A stretch of 64,000 bases of DNA, from assembly GCF_018614035.1 (NCBI RefSeq), contig NZ_JAGGPA010000015.1, positions 1 through 64,000 on the forward strand. The letters run 5' to 3'. A model generated the notes under the pieces. The model was given only the letters and a program-made list of their open reading frames with translations. It was not told the origin of the DNA and did not search any database. The stretch is from Streptomyces sp. ISL-96 (GTDB taxonomy: Bacteria > Actinomycetota > Actinomycetes > Streptomycetales > Streptomycetaceae). The position numbers were made by a program, and so were the translations under genes. This document shows, one piece after another, positions 28,311-37,184 of the stretch (positions within the stretch are counted from its first letter, which is position 1; each line of letters begins with the position of its first letter).

Positions 28311-29300
28311 TCAGAAGACGTACGCGTCCACCTCGGCGAGATACGCCGCCCTGCGCTCCTCGTCGTGGTCGAGGAAGGCCGCCAGGAAGGAGTTGCGGGC
28401 GAGCTCGCGCAGCTGCTCCTGCCCGAGACCGAGCGCTTCGTGCACGGCGTAGAAGGTGTCGCCGACGTAGCCCCCGAAGTAGGCGGGGTCGTCCGAATTC
28501 ACGGTTACCAGCAGCCCGGCTTCCATCATGTCGCGCAAGGGGTGCTGCTCCAGGATGTCGATGGCCCGCAGCCGTACGTTCGACAGCGGACACAGCGTCA
28601 GCGGCACCCGGTCGCGCACCAGTCGCTCCACGAGTGCCGGGTCCTCCATGGCACGCAGCCCGTGGTCGACGCGCTCGACGCCGAGGATGTCCAGCGCCTC
28701 CCAGATGTACGCCGGCGGCCCCTCCTCCCCCGCGTGCGCGACCTTCCGCAGCCCCAGGGCCTCGGCAGCCTCGTACACCTCGCGGAACTTCGACGGCGGG
28801 TGCCCGACCTCCGCCGAGTCCAGGCCGACGGCCGAGATCCGGTGCAGATACGGCTTGGCGGCGTCCAGCGTCTCCAGCGCCGACTCGGCGGACTGGTCAC
28901 GCAGGAAGCACATGATCAGCTGCGTGGAGATCCCGTGCCGCTCCTCGCTCCGGTCCAGGGCGCGGGAGAGCCCCTCGACGACCGTGCCGATGCCCACACC
29001 GCGCGCGGTGTGCGCCTGCGGGTCGAAGAAGATCTCCGCGTGCCGTACGCCCTGTGCGGCGGCCCGCGCCAGGTAGGCGTCGGCGAGCCGGTCGAAGTCG
29101 TCCTCGGTGCACAGGACGGCCATCAGCGCGTAGTAGAGGTCGAGGAAGGACTGGAGGTCGTCGAAGAGGTAGGCGCGGCGGAGCTCTTCGGTGGTGGAGT
29201 AGGGCAGTACGACGGCGTTGCGGGCGGCGAGCTCGAAGGCCAGCTCGGGTTCGAGGGTGCCTTCGATGTGGAGGTGGAGTTCGGCCTTGGGGAGGTGCAT
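28311..29300 (-). CDS. Adenine-deaminase-type member of the adenosine deaminase family
   Basis: Zinc TIM-barrel deaminase, 329 residues. Motifs are KAELHLHIEGTLEPEL (metal His pair), AHAGEEGPPAYIWEALDILG (metal His and catalytic Glu), RVDHG and VTVNSDDPAYFGGY (metal Asp). The segments GLDSAEVGHPPSKF and AGEEGPPxYIWEAL are those of the adenine aminohydrolase subgroup known from Pseudomonas and fungi rather than true adenosine deaminases, which have AGE and a different helix here. The likely reaction is adenine to hypoxanthine. Downstream genes on the same strand are unrelated; it follows rnz by 18 nt. Confidence 0.85.
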   Translation of the reverse strand: MHLPKAELHLHIEGTLEPELAFELAARNAVVLPYSTTEELRRAYLFDDLQSFLDLYYALMAVLCTEDDFDRLADAYLARAAAQGVRHAEIFFDPQAHTARGVGIGTVVEGLSRALDRSEERHGISTQLIMCFLRDQSAESALETLDAAKPYLHRISAVGLDSAEVGHPPSKFREVYEAAEALGLRKVAHAGEEGPPAYIWEALDILGVERVDHGLRAMEDPALVERLVRDRVPLTLCPLSNVRLRAIDILEQHPLRDMMEAGLLVTVNSDDPAYFGGYVGDTFYAVHEALGLGQEQLRELARNSFLAAFLDHDEERRAAYLAEVDAYVF

Positions 29301-29318
29301 GAGGGGTCGTCTTCTCGT

Positions 29319-30224
29319 TCAGTGGCGCTTGGGGAGGGGCACCCGCAGCAGGTCGGCGGCGATGGTCAGCTCGCCGTCGAACCCGGCCGCGCGGGCCTGC
29401 TGTTCGAAGGCTTCGGGATCGTGGTAGCGCTGCGAGAAGTGGGTGAGGACGAGGTGGCGTACGCCGGCTTCGTGCGCAACGCGGGCGGCCTGGCCGGCCG
29501 TCAGGTGGCCGTGCTCGGCCGCGAGTCGTACCTCCTCGTCGAGGAAGGTCGACTCGATGACGAGCATGTCGCAGCCTTCCGCGAGGGCGTACACGCCGTC
29601 GCAGAGCCTGGTGTCCATGACGAACGCGAAACGCTGCCCGCGCCGCTCCTCGCTGACCTGGTCGAGCGTGACACCGCCGAGCTGCCCGTCGCGCTGGATG
29701 CGGCCGACGTCGGGCCCCTTGATGCCGTGCTCGGCGAGCAGGGAGGGCAGCATGCGGCGGCCGTCGGGCTCGGTGAGCCGGTAGCCGTACGACTCGACGG
29801 GATGGGACAGCTTGACCGCGTCGAGGACGTACGAAGAGCCGTTGGCCAGCGGCCCGTCGGCGGCGACCGGCGATTCGTTCAGCAGGACCGTCTCGCGGTA
29901 GGCCGTGGCGTACCGCAGCCGGTCGAAGAAGCGCTGCCCGCTCGCCGGGTAGTGCGCGGTGACGGGGTGCGGGACGCGGTCGAGGTTTATCCGCTGGATC
30001 ACGCCGGCGAGGCCGAGGGAGTGGTCACCGTGGAAGTGGGTGACGCAGATCCGGTTGATGTCATGCGCGGCCACGCCGGCGCGCAGCATCTGGCGCTGGG
30101 TGCCCTCGCCGGGATCGAACAGGATGCCCTCGCTGTCCCAGCGCAGGAGGTAGCCGTTGTGGTTGCGGTGCCGGGTGGGGACCTGACTGGCGGTGCCGAG
30201 GACGACCAGTTCTCGTGCGGACAC
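29319..30224 (-). CDS. rnz: Ribonuclease Z (tRNA 3'-endonuclease)
   Basis: Removes 3' trailers from pre-tRNAs lacking encoded CCA, which fits the tRNA genes in this window. The 301-residue protein has the metallo-beta-lactamase motif [15 protein letters not shown], an upstream GEGTQRQ, exosite-type insertion and the C-terminal VLTHFSQRY (HxT-like motif). The GTG at 30224 begins [20 protein letters not shown]; the longer frame covers the HIT gene and is not used. It starts 10 nt after the HIT gene and shares its operon. Confidence 0.93.
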   Translation of the reverse strand: MSARELVVLGTASQVPTRHRNHNGYLLRWDSEGILFDPGEGTQRQMLRAGVAAHDINRICVTHFHGDHSLGLAGVIQRINLDRVPHPVTAHYPASGQRFFDRLRYATAYRETVLLNESPVAADGPLANGSSYVLDAVKLSHPVESYGYRLTEPDGRRMLPSLLAEHGIKGPDVGRIQRDGQLGGVTLDQVSEERRGQRFAFVMDTRLCDGVYALAEGCDMLVIESTFLDEEVRLAAEHGHLTAGQAARVAHEAGVRHLVLTHFSQRYHDPEAFEQQARAAGFDGELTIAADLLRVPLPKRH

Positions 30225-30234
30225 TTGGGCTGCC

Positions 30235-30594
30235 TTATCCGGGGGGCCAGTTGAGGCCGCGTCCGCCGAGGACGTGGGCGTGCGCGTGGAAGACGGTCTG
30301 GCCCGCTCCGGAGCCCGTGTTGAAGATGACGCGGTAGCCGGTACGGTCGACCTTCTCGTCGGCGGCGACATTGCCGGCCTCGGTCAGCAGGTCCGCGAGG
30401 ACCTGCGGCTCGGCGGCCGCCAGTGCGGCGGCGTCCGGGTGGTGCTCCCTGGGGATGACCAGGACGTGCGTCGGCGCCTGGGGGTTGATGTCGCGGAACG
30501 CGACGGTCGTGGGCGTCTCACGGACGACGTCCGCGGGCACCTCCCCGGAAGCGATCTTGCAGAACAGGCAGTCTGCCTGCGGTTGTCCCGCCAT
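30235..30594 (-). CDS. HIT-family nucleotide hydrolase
   Basis: Histidine-triad protein of the HINT branch, 119 residues. It has the N-terminal [16 protein letters not shown] cysteine pair, VLVIPREHH and the triad [17 protein letters not shown]. These enzymes hydrolyse AMP-lysine or AMP-NH2-like phosphoramidates. ATG 30594 is preceded by AGGAGG. First gene of a probable HIT-rnz operon; a long gene-poor stretch lies upstream and holds its promoter. Confidence 0.92.
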   Translation of the reverse strand: MAGQPQADCLFCKIASGEVPADVVRETPTTVAFRDINPQAPTHVLVIPREHHPDAAALAAAEPQVLADLLTEAGNVAADEKVDRTGYRVIFNTGSGAGQTVFHAHAHVLGGRGLNWPPG

Positions 30595-31264
30595 GGTCCT
30601 GGCCTCCTCGAATGCGGCTGGATCAGGATGTACCGATACCGATCAAGTATGGCCGCATGCTATCCGCCGGTGGCGGCGGGCCAGCCGTGGCGGGCTCCGA
30701 AGCGGGTCGGCCTTGCGGCCATGGCTGCGCGCATGCCGCGCATGCCGCGCATGCCCCTCGGGCCATTTCCCCACCCCAGCAGCGCCGCCCACGGCCGGGA
30801 GGCGGCTCCGGTTGTCCTGGAGCGTTGATCGCGTCTGCGATGGGGGCCGCCCACGGGGAAACTCCGGCAAGTGGCCGTTCATCGTTGCCGGGTGGCAGGC
30901 TCGGTGAGTGGGGCGCGGAAGGTTGAGGGGGCGGCTCGGCCCCGGGCTCAGCGACTGCGGCAACGGCCGCTGGTGCGGGCATCCCCATTCCCACGCACAC
31001 GCGCACCCACGCCGGAGGGCGGCCGAAGTCTCCGGTCGACCTGCGGACTCGTGTCTGCGCGGGTGGGGCGCGCGAAGTTGTTTCCGGGCTTGCGGATGCG
31101 ATGAACCCAACACATGACGCATGTGGAGGCCTTGCCGATACGTCGAAAGTGGGGCAAATGGTGTGGGCGGGTTCGTCTTTTGGTGGGTTCGTCGCATTCG
31201 GCCGGGTCGAGAGGGTCCAGCCGACGCGCGAGCGGGAAAGCCCCGCAGGGCCCCAGCATCCGTC
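30595..31264. other. Gene-poor interval with short tandem repeats
   Basis: This 670-nt stretch lies between the end of rsmE and the start of the HIT gene. The open frames on both strands have low-complexity, Pro/Ala/Arg-rich translations and no recognisable domain or good ribosome-binding site. Visible items are the tandem GCATGCCGC-type repeat at 30729-30756 and a repeated GGGTTCGTC at about 31166-31190 in a locally T-richer patch. It presumably contains the HIT promoter and the rsmE terminator, neither of which I can place with confidence. Confidence 0.5.
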
Positions 31265-32008
31265 TCAGGACCAGCGGCCCGTGCGCCCCAGGAGCAGCGC
31301 CGCCGCCGCGGTACCGGCAGTCGACGTACGCAGCACACTGCTCCCCAGCCGGTACGGCTTCGCCCCCGCCTCGGCGAACACCGCCAACTCCTCCGGTGAC
31401 ACGCCCCCTTCCGGTCCCACGACCAGCACGATGGAACCCGTGTCGGGCAGTCCGGCCGTGGCGAGCGCGGCACTGCCCGCCGACGCGTCCTCGTGGAGGA
31501 CGGCAGCGAAGTCGGCCGTGGCCAACAGCGCGGCCACCTGCTTCGTCGTCAGCACGTCCGCGACCTCCGGGAAGCGCAGCCTGCGCGACTGCTTGCCCGC
31601 CTCCCGCGCCGTCGCCCGCCACTTCGCGAGGGACTTCGCGCCCCGGTCGCCGCGCCACTGCGTGATGCACCGGGACGCCTGCCACGGCACGATCGCGTCG
31701 ACGCCGGTCTCCGTCATCGTCTCGACGGCCACCTCACCCCGGTCGCCCTTGGGCAGCGCCTGTACGACGGTGATGCGCGGCTCCGGCTCCGGCTCCGCCG
31801 TCACGTCCGTCACCTCGACGGTCAGGCGGTCCTTGCCCTCGGCCGCCAGCACCACGGCCGCCGCGCCCCTGCCGAGTCCGTCCGTCAGTACGACGTGCTC
31901 CCCCGCGTGCAGCCGCCGCACCGAGACTGCATGCCGCCCCTCGGGACCTTCGAGTACGAACTGGCCCTTCGCCGGTACGGCGTCCACGACGAACACCGGC
32001 GCCGTCAT
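31265..32008 (-). CDS. rsmE: 16S rRNA (uracil-1498-N3)-methyltransferase RsmE
   Basis: SAM-dependent SPOUT methyltransferase for U1498 of 16S rRNA, 247 residues. An N-terminal PUA-like domain (HAVSVRRLHAGEHVVLTDGLGRG) is followed by the knotted fold with RITVVQALPKGDR, VPWQASRCITQW, VLVVGPEGGVSPEELAVF and the C-terminal YRLGSSVLRTSTAGTAAA knot. ATG 32008 overlaps the end of the preceding monooxygenase gene by 4 nt. Confidence 0.95.
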   Translation of the reverse strand: MTAPVFVVDAVPAKGQFVLEGPEGRHAVSVRRLHAGEHVVLTDGLGRGAAAVVLAAEGKDRLTVEVTDVTAEPEPEPRITVVQALPKGDRGEVAVETMTETGVDAIVPWQASRCITQWRGDRGAKSLAKWRATAREAGKQSRRLRFPEVADVLTTKQVAALLATADFAAVLHEDASAGSAALATAGLPDTGSIVLVVGPEGGVSPEELAVFAEAGAKPYRLGSSVLRTSTAGTAAAALLLGRTGRWS

Positions 32009-33087
32009 GCCGCACCGCCCGGGCCCCGCAGCGCCAGCGCCGCGCGCGCGGCGTCGCTCTCGGCGGCCAGGACCTCGACCAGCTGCCCGGCCGGCATCTC
32101 GCGCGCCATCCGGTGCCCCTGCCCCGCCCACAGCGCCATGCCCTGGGCGTCGCCCGCCTTGGCCGCGGCCTTGCGCAGGCCGGAGGTGATGTGGTGCACC
32201 TGCGGATAGGCGGCGGGGGCGTACGGCCCGTGCTCGCGCATGAAGCGGTTGACGAGGCCGCGTGCGGGGCGTCCCGAGAACGCCCGGGTGAGTTCGGTGC
32301 GTACGAAGAGTGGATTGGTCATGGCTTGCTTGTGGAGAGTGTTCGCGCCGGATTCGGGGCAGACCAGGAACGCCGTGCCGAGCTGCGCGGCGTCGGCGCC
32401 CAGCGCGAGGACTGCGGCGATCTGCGCGCCGCGCATCACGCCGCCCGCCGCGATGATCGGCAGCTGCACGGTCTCGCGTACCTGCGCGACGAGGGAGAGA
32501 AGGCCGATGCCGGTGCCGTCGTTCTTGGGATCGTCGCGGTGCGTTCCCTGGTGGCCACCGGCCTCTATGCCCTGTACGCACACGGCGTCGGCGCCGGTCC
32601 ACTGCGCGGCCTGGGCCTCTTCGGGCGTGGTGACGGTCACGACGGTGAGCGTGCCGGCCTTCGCGAAGGCGTCGAGGACGGGGCGCGTGGGGCAGCCGAA
32701 GGTGAAGGAGACGACCGGGACGGGGTCGTCGATGAGGATGGCCAGCTTGGCTTCGTAGCCGTCGTCGGCGCAGTTGTCGGGTTCGCCGAGGGGGGTGTCG
32801 TACCAGTCGGCCTCGCCGGCGAGCTGGTGACGGTAGACCTCCACGGCGGCCGGGTCGACCTGGCTCGGCTGCGGCATGAAGAGATTGACGCCGAAGGGGC
32901 GGCTCGTGAGCCCCCGCAGCTGCTTGATCTCCTCGTACATGCCGTCCGCCGTCTTGTACCCGGCGGCAAGAAACCCGAGACCGCCGGCCTCGGAGACGGC
33001 GGCGACGAGCTGAGGACTGGATGCGCCGCCCGCCATGGGGGCCTGCACGATCGGATAACGGCAAAGATCGGTCAGTGCGGAGGACAT
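32005..33087 (-). CDS. Nitronate monooxygenase (NMO/FabK-like family)
   Basis: FMN-dependent TIM-barrel oxidase of 360 residues that oxidises nitronates such as propionate-3-nitronate. It begins LCRYPIVQAPMAGGASSPQL and has VVSFTFGCPTRP, VCVQGIEAGGHQGTHRDD and IIAAGGVMRGAQIAAVLALG (FMN-phosphate loop), matching class I NMO; the catalytic His is in the GHQG segment. A strong inverted repeat covers the start codon and the region just upstream (separate entry). The stop overlaps rsmE. Confidence 0.9.
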   Translation of the reverse strand: MSSALTDLCRYPIVQAPMAGGASSPQLVAAVSEAGGLGFLAAGYKTADGMYEEIKQLRGLTSRPFGVNLFMPQPSQVDPAAVEVYRHQLAGEADWYDTPLGEPDNCADDGYEAKLAILIDDPVPVVSFTFGCPTRPVLDAFAKAGTLTVVTVTTPEEAQAAQWTGADAVCVQGIEAGGHQGTHRDDPKNDGTGIGLLSLVAQVRETVQLPIIAAGGVMRGAQIAAVLALGADAAQLGTAFLVCPESGANTLHKQAMTNPLFVRTELTRAFSGRPARGLVNRFMREHGPYAPAAYPQVHHITSGLRKAAAKAGDAQGMALWAGQGHRMAREMPAGQLVEVLAAESDAARAALALRGPGGAA

Positions 33088-33116
33088 GAACGCATAGTTT
33101 CATGCCCTCCGCACTG
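33073..33116. repeat. Inverted repeat enclosing the NMO start codon and GGAGG
   Basis: Arms at 33073-33090 and 33099-33116 are complementary at 17 of 18 positions around an 8-nt loop. On the minus-strand transcript one arm contains GGAGG and the other the NMO ATG (33085-33087). A hairpin this strong could hide initiation signals, act as an operator, or end transcription from dnaJ, which stops 18 nt before it. Confidence 0.7.
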
Positions 33117-33133
33117 CGCCCGAATCGAGTCGC

Positions 33134-34267
33134 CTAGCGGCCGTTGAAGGCGTCCTTCAGACGCGAGAACAGGCCCTGCTGGCCGGGCTGGAACTGACCC
33201 GTCGGGCGCTCCTCGCCGCGCAGCTTCGCGAGCTGGCGCATCAGGTCCTCCTGCTGCGGGTCCAGCTTCGAGGGGGTCAGCACCTCGACGTGCACGATCA
33301 GGTCGCCACGGCCGCCGCCCCGCAGGTGCGTGATGCCGCGCCCGTGCAGCGGGATCGACTGACCGGACTGCGTGCCCGGGCGTACGTCGATCTCCTCGAT
33401 GCCGTCGAGCGTTTCCAGCGGGCACTTCGTGCCCAGCGCGGCCGCCGTCATGGGGATCGTGACCGTGCAGTGCAGGTCGTCGCCGCGCCGCTGGAACACG
33501 GAGTGCGGCAGCTCGTGGATCTCTACGTACAGGTCACCGGCGGGGCCGCCACCGGGGCCGACCTCACCCTCGCCCGCGAGCTGGATCCGCGTGCCGTTGT
33601 CGACACCGGCCGGGATCTTGACCGTCAGCGTCCGGCGCGAACGCACGCGCCCGTCACCGGCGCACTCCGGGCACGGAGTCGGTACGACCGTGCCGAAGCC
33701 CTGGCACTGCGGGCAGGGGCGCGAGGTCATGACCTGGCCCAGGAAGGACCGGGTGACCTGCGAGACCTCGCCGCGTCCGCGGCACATGTCACAGGTCTGG
33801 GCGGAGGTGCCGGGTGCGGCGCCCTCGCCCGAGCACGTCGTACACACGACGGCCGTGTCGACCTGGATGTCCTTCGTCGTACCGAAGGCCGCCTCGTTGA
33901 GGTCGATCTCCAGCCGGATCATCGCGTCCTGGCCGCGGCGCGTGCGCGAGCGCGGGCCGCGCTGCGACGCCGTACCGAAGAAGGCGTCCATGATGTCCGA
34001 GAAGTTCCCGAAGCCACCCTGGCCGAAGCCGCCGGCTCCAGCGCCCGCCTGCGAGAGGGGGTCGCCGCCGAGGTCGTAGACCTGCTTCTTCTGCGGGTCC
34101 GACAACACCTCGTACGCGGCGTTGATCTCCTTGAAGCGCTCTTGCGTCTTGGGATCGGGATTCACGTCCGGGTGGAGCTCACGCGCCAGCCGCCGGAATG
34201 CCTTCTTGATCTCATCCTGGGAAGCGTCGCGGCGTACGCCTAGTACGGCGTAATAGTCGGTGGCCAC
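33134..34267 (-). CDS. dnaJ: Chaperone DnaJ (DnaJ2)
   Basis: Hsp40 co-chaperone of DnaK, 377 residues. It has a J domain (DYYAVLGVRRDASQDEIKKA, with HPD in LHPDVNPD), a Gly/Phe-rich linker (residues about 75-105), four zinc repeats (CTTCSGEG, CDMCRGRG, CPQCQGFG, CPECAGDG) and the C-terminal substrate domains. It has a GTG start immediately following the hrcA stop, so it is translated from the hrcA transcript. This is the HrcA-linked second DnaJ of Streptomyces, distinct from the one in the dnaK operon. Confidence 0.95.
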   Translation of the reverse strand: MATDYYAVLGVRRDASQDEIKKAFRRLARELHPDVNPDPKTQERFKEINAAYEVLSDPQKKQVYDLGGDPLSQAGAGAGGFGQGGFGNFSDIMDAFFGTASQRGPRSRTRRGQDAMIRLEIDLNEAAFGTTKDIQVDTAVVCTTCSGEGAAPGTSAQTCDMCRGRGEVSQVTRSFLGQVMTSRPCPQCQGFGTVVPTPCPECAGDGRVRSRRTLTVKIPAGVDNGTRIQLAGEGEVGPGGGPAGDLYVEIHELPHSVFQRRGDDLHCTVTIPMTAAALGTKCPLETLDGIEEIDVRPGTQSGQSIPLHGRGITHLRGGGRGDLIVHVEVLTPSKLDPQQEDLMRQLAKLRGEERPTGQFQPGQQGLFSRLKDAFNGR

Positions 34268-35284
34268 TTACGACTCCGCCAGGATCTGTCCGACGTAACG
34301 TGCCACTGCGCGTACCGCTCCCATCGTTCCGGGGTAGTCCATGCGGGTCGGTCCGACCACGCCGAGTTTCGCGACTGCTTCGTCGCCCGAACCGTAGCCG
34401 ACTGCGACGACGGACGTGGAGCTGAGCCCTTCATGGGCGTTCTCGTGACCGATTCGTACAGTCATGCCTGAGTCCGTTGCCTCACCCAGCAGCTTGAGGA
34501 GCACGACCTGCTCCTCAAGGGCCTCCAGCACCGGCCGGATGGTGAGGGGGAAATCGTGTCCGAAGCGCGTGAGATTGGCGGTGCCGCCGATCATCAGGCG
34601 CTCCTCGGTCTCCTCGACCAGAGTCTCCAGGAGGGTGGACAGGACCGTCGAAACGGTGCCTCGGTCCTCCTTGTCGAAGGAGTCGGGAAGGTCCTGCACC
34701 AGCTGCGGTACGTCCGCGAAGCGGCGCCCGACGACCCGGCTGTTGAGCCGGGCGCGCAGGTCCGCGAGCGACGTCTCGCCGAAGGGTGCCGGACAGTCGA
34801 TCATGCGCTGCTCGACCCGGCCGGTGTCCGTGATGAGCACGAGCATCAGGCGGGCGGGAGCCAGCGCGAGCAGTTCCACGTGCCGCACCGTCGAGCGGGT
34901 CAGCGACGGGTACTGCACGACGGCGACCTGCCGGGTCAGCTGCGCGAGCAGCCGGACCGTACGGGCCACGACGTCGTCGAGGTCGACCGCCCCGTCCATG
35001 AAGTTCTGGATGGCGCGGCGCTCGGGCGACGACAGGGGCTTGACGCCGGCGAGCTTGTCGACGAAGAGGCGGTAGCCCTTGTCGGTGGGGATGCGGCCCG
35101 CGCTCGTGTGCGGCTGGGCGATGAAGCCCTCGTCCTCCAGGGCGGCCATGTCGTTGCGGACGGTGGCCGGTGAGACACCGAGCTTGTGGCGCTCGGTGAG
35201 CGCCTTGGAGCCGACGGGCTCCTCGGTGCCCACGTAGTCCTGGACGATGGCGCGCAGCACCTCAAGTCTGCGTTCGCTGAGCAT
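34268..35284 (-). CDS. hrcA: Heat-inducible transcription repressor HrcA
   Basis: Represses heat-shock genes by binding CIRCE; 338 residues. The N-terminal winged helix is [20 protein letters not shown] with [18 protein letters not shown], followed by the GAF-like and dimerisation regions ([20 protein letters not shown]). ATG 35284 with GGAGG 9 nt upstream. A CIRCE element lies 39 nt before the start, so hrcA-dnaJ is autoregulated and induced by heat. Confidence 0.96.
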   Translation of the reverse strand: MLSERRLEVLRAIVQDYVGTEEPVGSKALTERHKLGVSPATVRNDMAALEDEGFIAQPHTSAGRIPTDKGYRLFVDKLAGVKPLSSPERRAIQNFMDGAVDLDDVVARTVRLLAQLTRQVAVVQYPSLTRSTVRHVELLALAPARLMLVLITDTGRVEQRMIDCPAPFGETSLADLRARLNSRVVGRRFADVPQLVQDLPDSFDKEDRGTVSTVLSTLLETLVEETEERLMIGGTANLTRFGHDFPLTIRPVLEALEEQVVLLKLLGEATDSGMTVRIGHENAHEGLSSTSVVAVGYGSGDEAVAKLGVVGPTRMDYPGTMGAVRAVARYVGQILAES

Positions 35285-35322
35285 CTCGCACCACCTCCAG
35301 ATGGTCGGTCGTTCGGTGTCTT

Positions 35323-35349
35323 CTGGCACTCACCGCGGGGGAGTGCCAG
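35323..35349 (-). promoter_or_regulatory. CIRCE operator of hrcA-dnaJ
   Basis: CTGGCACTC (35323-35331), a 9-nt spacer and GAGTGCCAG (35341-35349): a perfect inverted repeat with the exact spacing of CIRCE (consensus TTAGCACTC-N9-GAGTGCTAA). HrcA binding is established for the family. Confidence 0.95.
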
Positions 35350-35480
35350 CAGTCCCCGCCCAGTGTACGGCTGGCAGGTACGCCCCTAGCAAGGGCGGCC
35401 GGTCACGTTACCGCGCCAGTCGTCGTGCGACGGCCCTGTTCAGCGGGCGCCTGCACCGGGGGTGGGTCTAGCGTCGGGGT

Positions 35481-36209
35481 ATGGACCTCAGTTGGGAAGA
35501 GGCAGGCTGGGAGCGGCTCGCACTGGGCGTGGGGCGGCGGCGTATGCCCGTCTGGGACGCCACGGTGGGCCTGGTGGCCGGGGGTGACGGCGGGGCGCTG
35601 CTCATCGACACAGGGGCGACGCTGCGCGAGGGCGCGCAGTTGCGCGCCGAGGCGCAGCGCCTTCTGGGCCCCGGCCGAAGAGTGACGCATATCGCGCTCA
35701 CCCACCCGCACTTCGACCACGTCTTCGGCACGGCGGCGTTCGCGGGAACGGAGGTGTACGGGGCGGTCGGCATCGACGATCTGCTGCGGCGGGGCAGGGA
35801 GGCGCTGCGGGACGACGCGGTACGGCACGGTGTCGACCGGGGCGCGGCGGCGGAGGCGGCGGACGTACTGGTCGCGCCGCACCACACGGTGTGCGGCGAG
35901 TGGACGCTGGACCTGGGCGGCGGCCGCCAGGTGCTGCTGGCGAACGTCGGCCCGGGGCACAGCGGTCACGACCTGGCGGTGCTGGTGCCGGGCAGTCCCG
36001 TGGTCGTCTTCTGCGGCGACCTGGTGGAGGAGTCGGGCGCTCCCCAGGCGGGCCCGGACGCGCACCCCGCCTTCTGGCCGGCGGCCCTGGACCGGCTGCT
36101 CGCGCTGGGCGGCGAGAACGCGGCGTACGTGCCGGGGCACGGGGCGGTGGTGGACGCGGCGTATGTGCGGGCGCAGCGTGACGCGTTGGCGGCGCGATTC
36201 GAGGTGTGA
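35481..36209 (+). CDS. MBL-fold metallohydrolase
   Basis: A 242-residue metallo-beta-lactamase-fold hydrolase. It has LLIDTGATLREG near the N terminus, the zinc motif THPHFDH (about residues 74-80), GPGHSGHDLAV and YVPGHGAVVD. The architecture is that of glyoxalase II or lactonase-like enzymes; the substrate cannot be told. There is no signal peptide. It is divergent from hrcA and followed 41 nt later by the DUF3097 gene on the same strand. Confidence 0.88.
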   Translation: MDLSWEEAGWERLALGVGRRRMPVWDATVGLVAGGDGGALLIDTGATLREGAQLRAEAQRLLGPGRRVTHIALTHPHFDHVFGTAAFAGTEVYGAVGIDDLLRRGREALRDDAVRHGVDRGAAAEAADVLVAPHHTVCGEWTLDLGGGRQVLLANVGPGHSGHDLAVLVPGSPVVVFCGDLVEESGAPQAGPDAHPAFWPAALDRLLALGGENAAYVPGHGAVVDAAYVRAQRDALAARFEV

Positions 36210-36250
36210 CGCTGGGGCGTGACGCCGTGGTGTGACGTCAGAATGGCCCC

Positions 36251-37081
36251 ATGCGCAGCCGACAGTACGGGCCGGATCTGACTCCGCCCTGGAAGAAGCC
36301 CGTCCCCGTTCCCGAAGTCCCCGCCGAGACCGATCTTGTCGTGGAGGAGGTCGGCACCGGATTCTGCGGGGCGGTGATCCGGTGCGAGAAGACGGCGCAG
36401 GGGCCGACCGTCACCCTGGAGGACCGCTTCGGGAAGCACCGGGTGTTCCCGATGGAACCCCGCGGCTTCCTCCTGGAGGGCCGCGTGGTCACCCTGGTAC
36501 GCCCGCCTTCCGCTGCGACGCCCCGGCCGACCCGTACGGCGTCGGGCTCGGTGGCCGTACCGGGGGCGCGGGCGCGGGTCGCGCGTGCGGGGCGTATCTA
36601 CGTGGAGGGGCGCCACGACGCGGAGCTGGTCGAGCGGGTCTGGGGCGACGACCTCCGCATCGAGGGCGTGGTCGTCGAATACCTGGAGGGCATCGACGAC
36701 CTTCCCGCGATCGTCGCGGACTTCGCCCCGGCGCCGGACGCACGCCTGGGCGTCCTGGTAGACCACCTGGTCCCCGGCTCGAAGGAGTCCCGCATCGCGG
36801 GGCAGGTCTCGGACGCGAACGTCCTGGTCGTCGGCCACCCGTACATCGACGTGTGGGAGGCGGTGAAGCCGTCGGCGGTGGGGATCTCTGCCTGGCCGAG
36901 GGTGCCGAGGGGGCAGGACTGGAAGACGGGGGTGTGCGGGGCGCTGGGATGGCCGGGGAACACGGGGGCGGCGTGGCAGCGGATTCTGGCCTCTGTCCAC
37001 TCGTACAGGGATCTGGAGCCGGCGCTGCTGGGGCGGGTGGAGGAGCTGATCGATTTCGTTACGGCCCCTGAATTCGGCTGA
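36251..37081 (+). CDS. DUF3097 protein
   Basis: A 276-residue protein of an actinobacterial family of unknown function. It begins MRSRQYGPDLTPPWKKPVPV and contains RIYVEGRHDAELVERVWGDD and RLGVLVDHLVPGSKESRIAG, a Toprim-like arrangement (E-G-x-x-D and D-H) that suggests a metal-dependent nucleic-acid function, though this is inferred. GAGG-like signals before 36251 are weak. Strong family conservation in Streptomyces. Confidence 0.85.
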   Translation: MRSRQYGPDLTPPWKKPVPVPEVPAETDLVVEEVGTGFCGAVIRCEKTAQGPTVTLEDRFGKHRVFPMEPRGFLLEGRVVTLVRPPSAATPRPTRTASGSVAVPGARARVARAGRIYVEGRHDAELVERVWGDDLRIEGVVVEYLEGIDDLPAIVADFAPAPDARLGVLVDHLVPGSKESRIAGQVSDANVLVVGHPYIDVWEAVKPSAVGISAWPRVPRGQDWKTGVCGALGWPGNTGAAWQRILASVHSYRDLEPALLGRVEELIDFVTAPEFG

Positions 37082-37094
37082 GCCCCCGGGCAAC

Positions 37095-37142
37095 TCCAGC
37101 CCCTCCGGCGTTTGAGGAGCGGGGTCTGGGGCAGCGCCCCAG
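37095..37142. repeat. Streptomyces interspersed palindromic unit / convergent terminator
   Basis: The sequence TCCAGCCCCTCCGGCGTTTG continuing with AGGAGCGGGGTCTGGGG then GCCCCAG is a well-known recurring intergenic unit in Streptomyces genomes (recognised from memory). Its second half forms the hairpin CTGGGGC/GCCCCAG (37126-37142). It lies between the convergent DUF3097 and hemW genes and probably serves as a terminator for both. Confidence 0.7.
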
Positions 37143-37184
37143 GTGCCCCCGGCGCAGCGGCCCGGCGCACCCCGGCGCCCCTGG

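Noticed and set aside
30623..31006. Minus-strand frame with Met-rich start in the gene-poor interval
   Set aside because: Ala/Pro/Cys-rich low complexity, no ribosome-binding site and no known domain.
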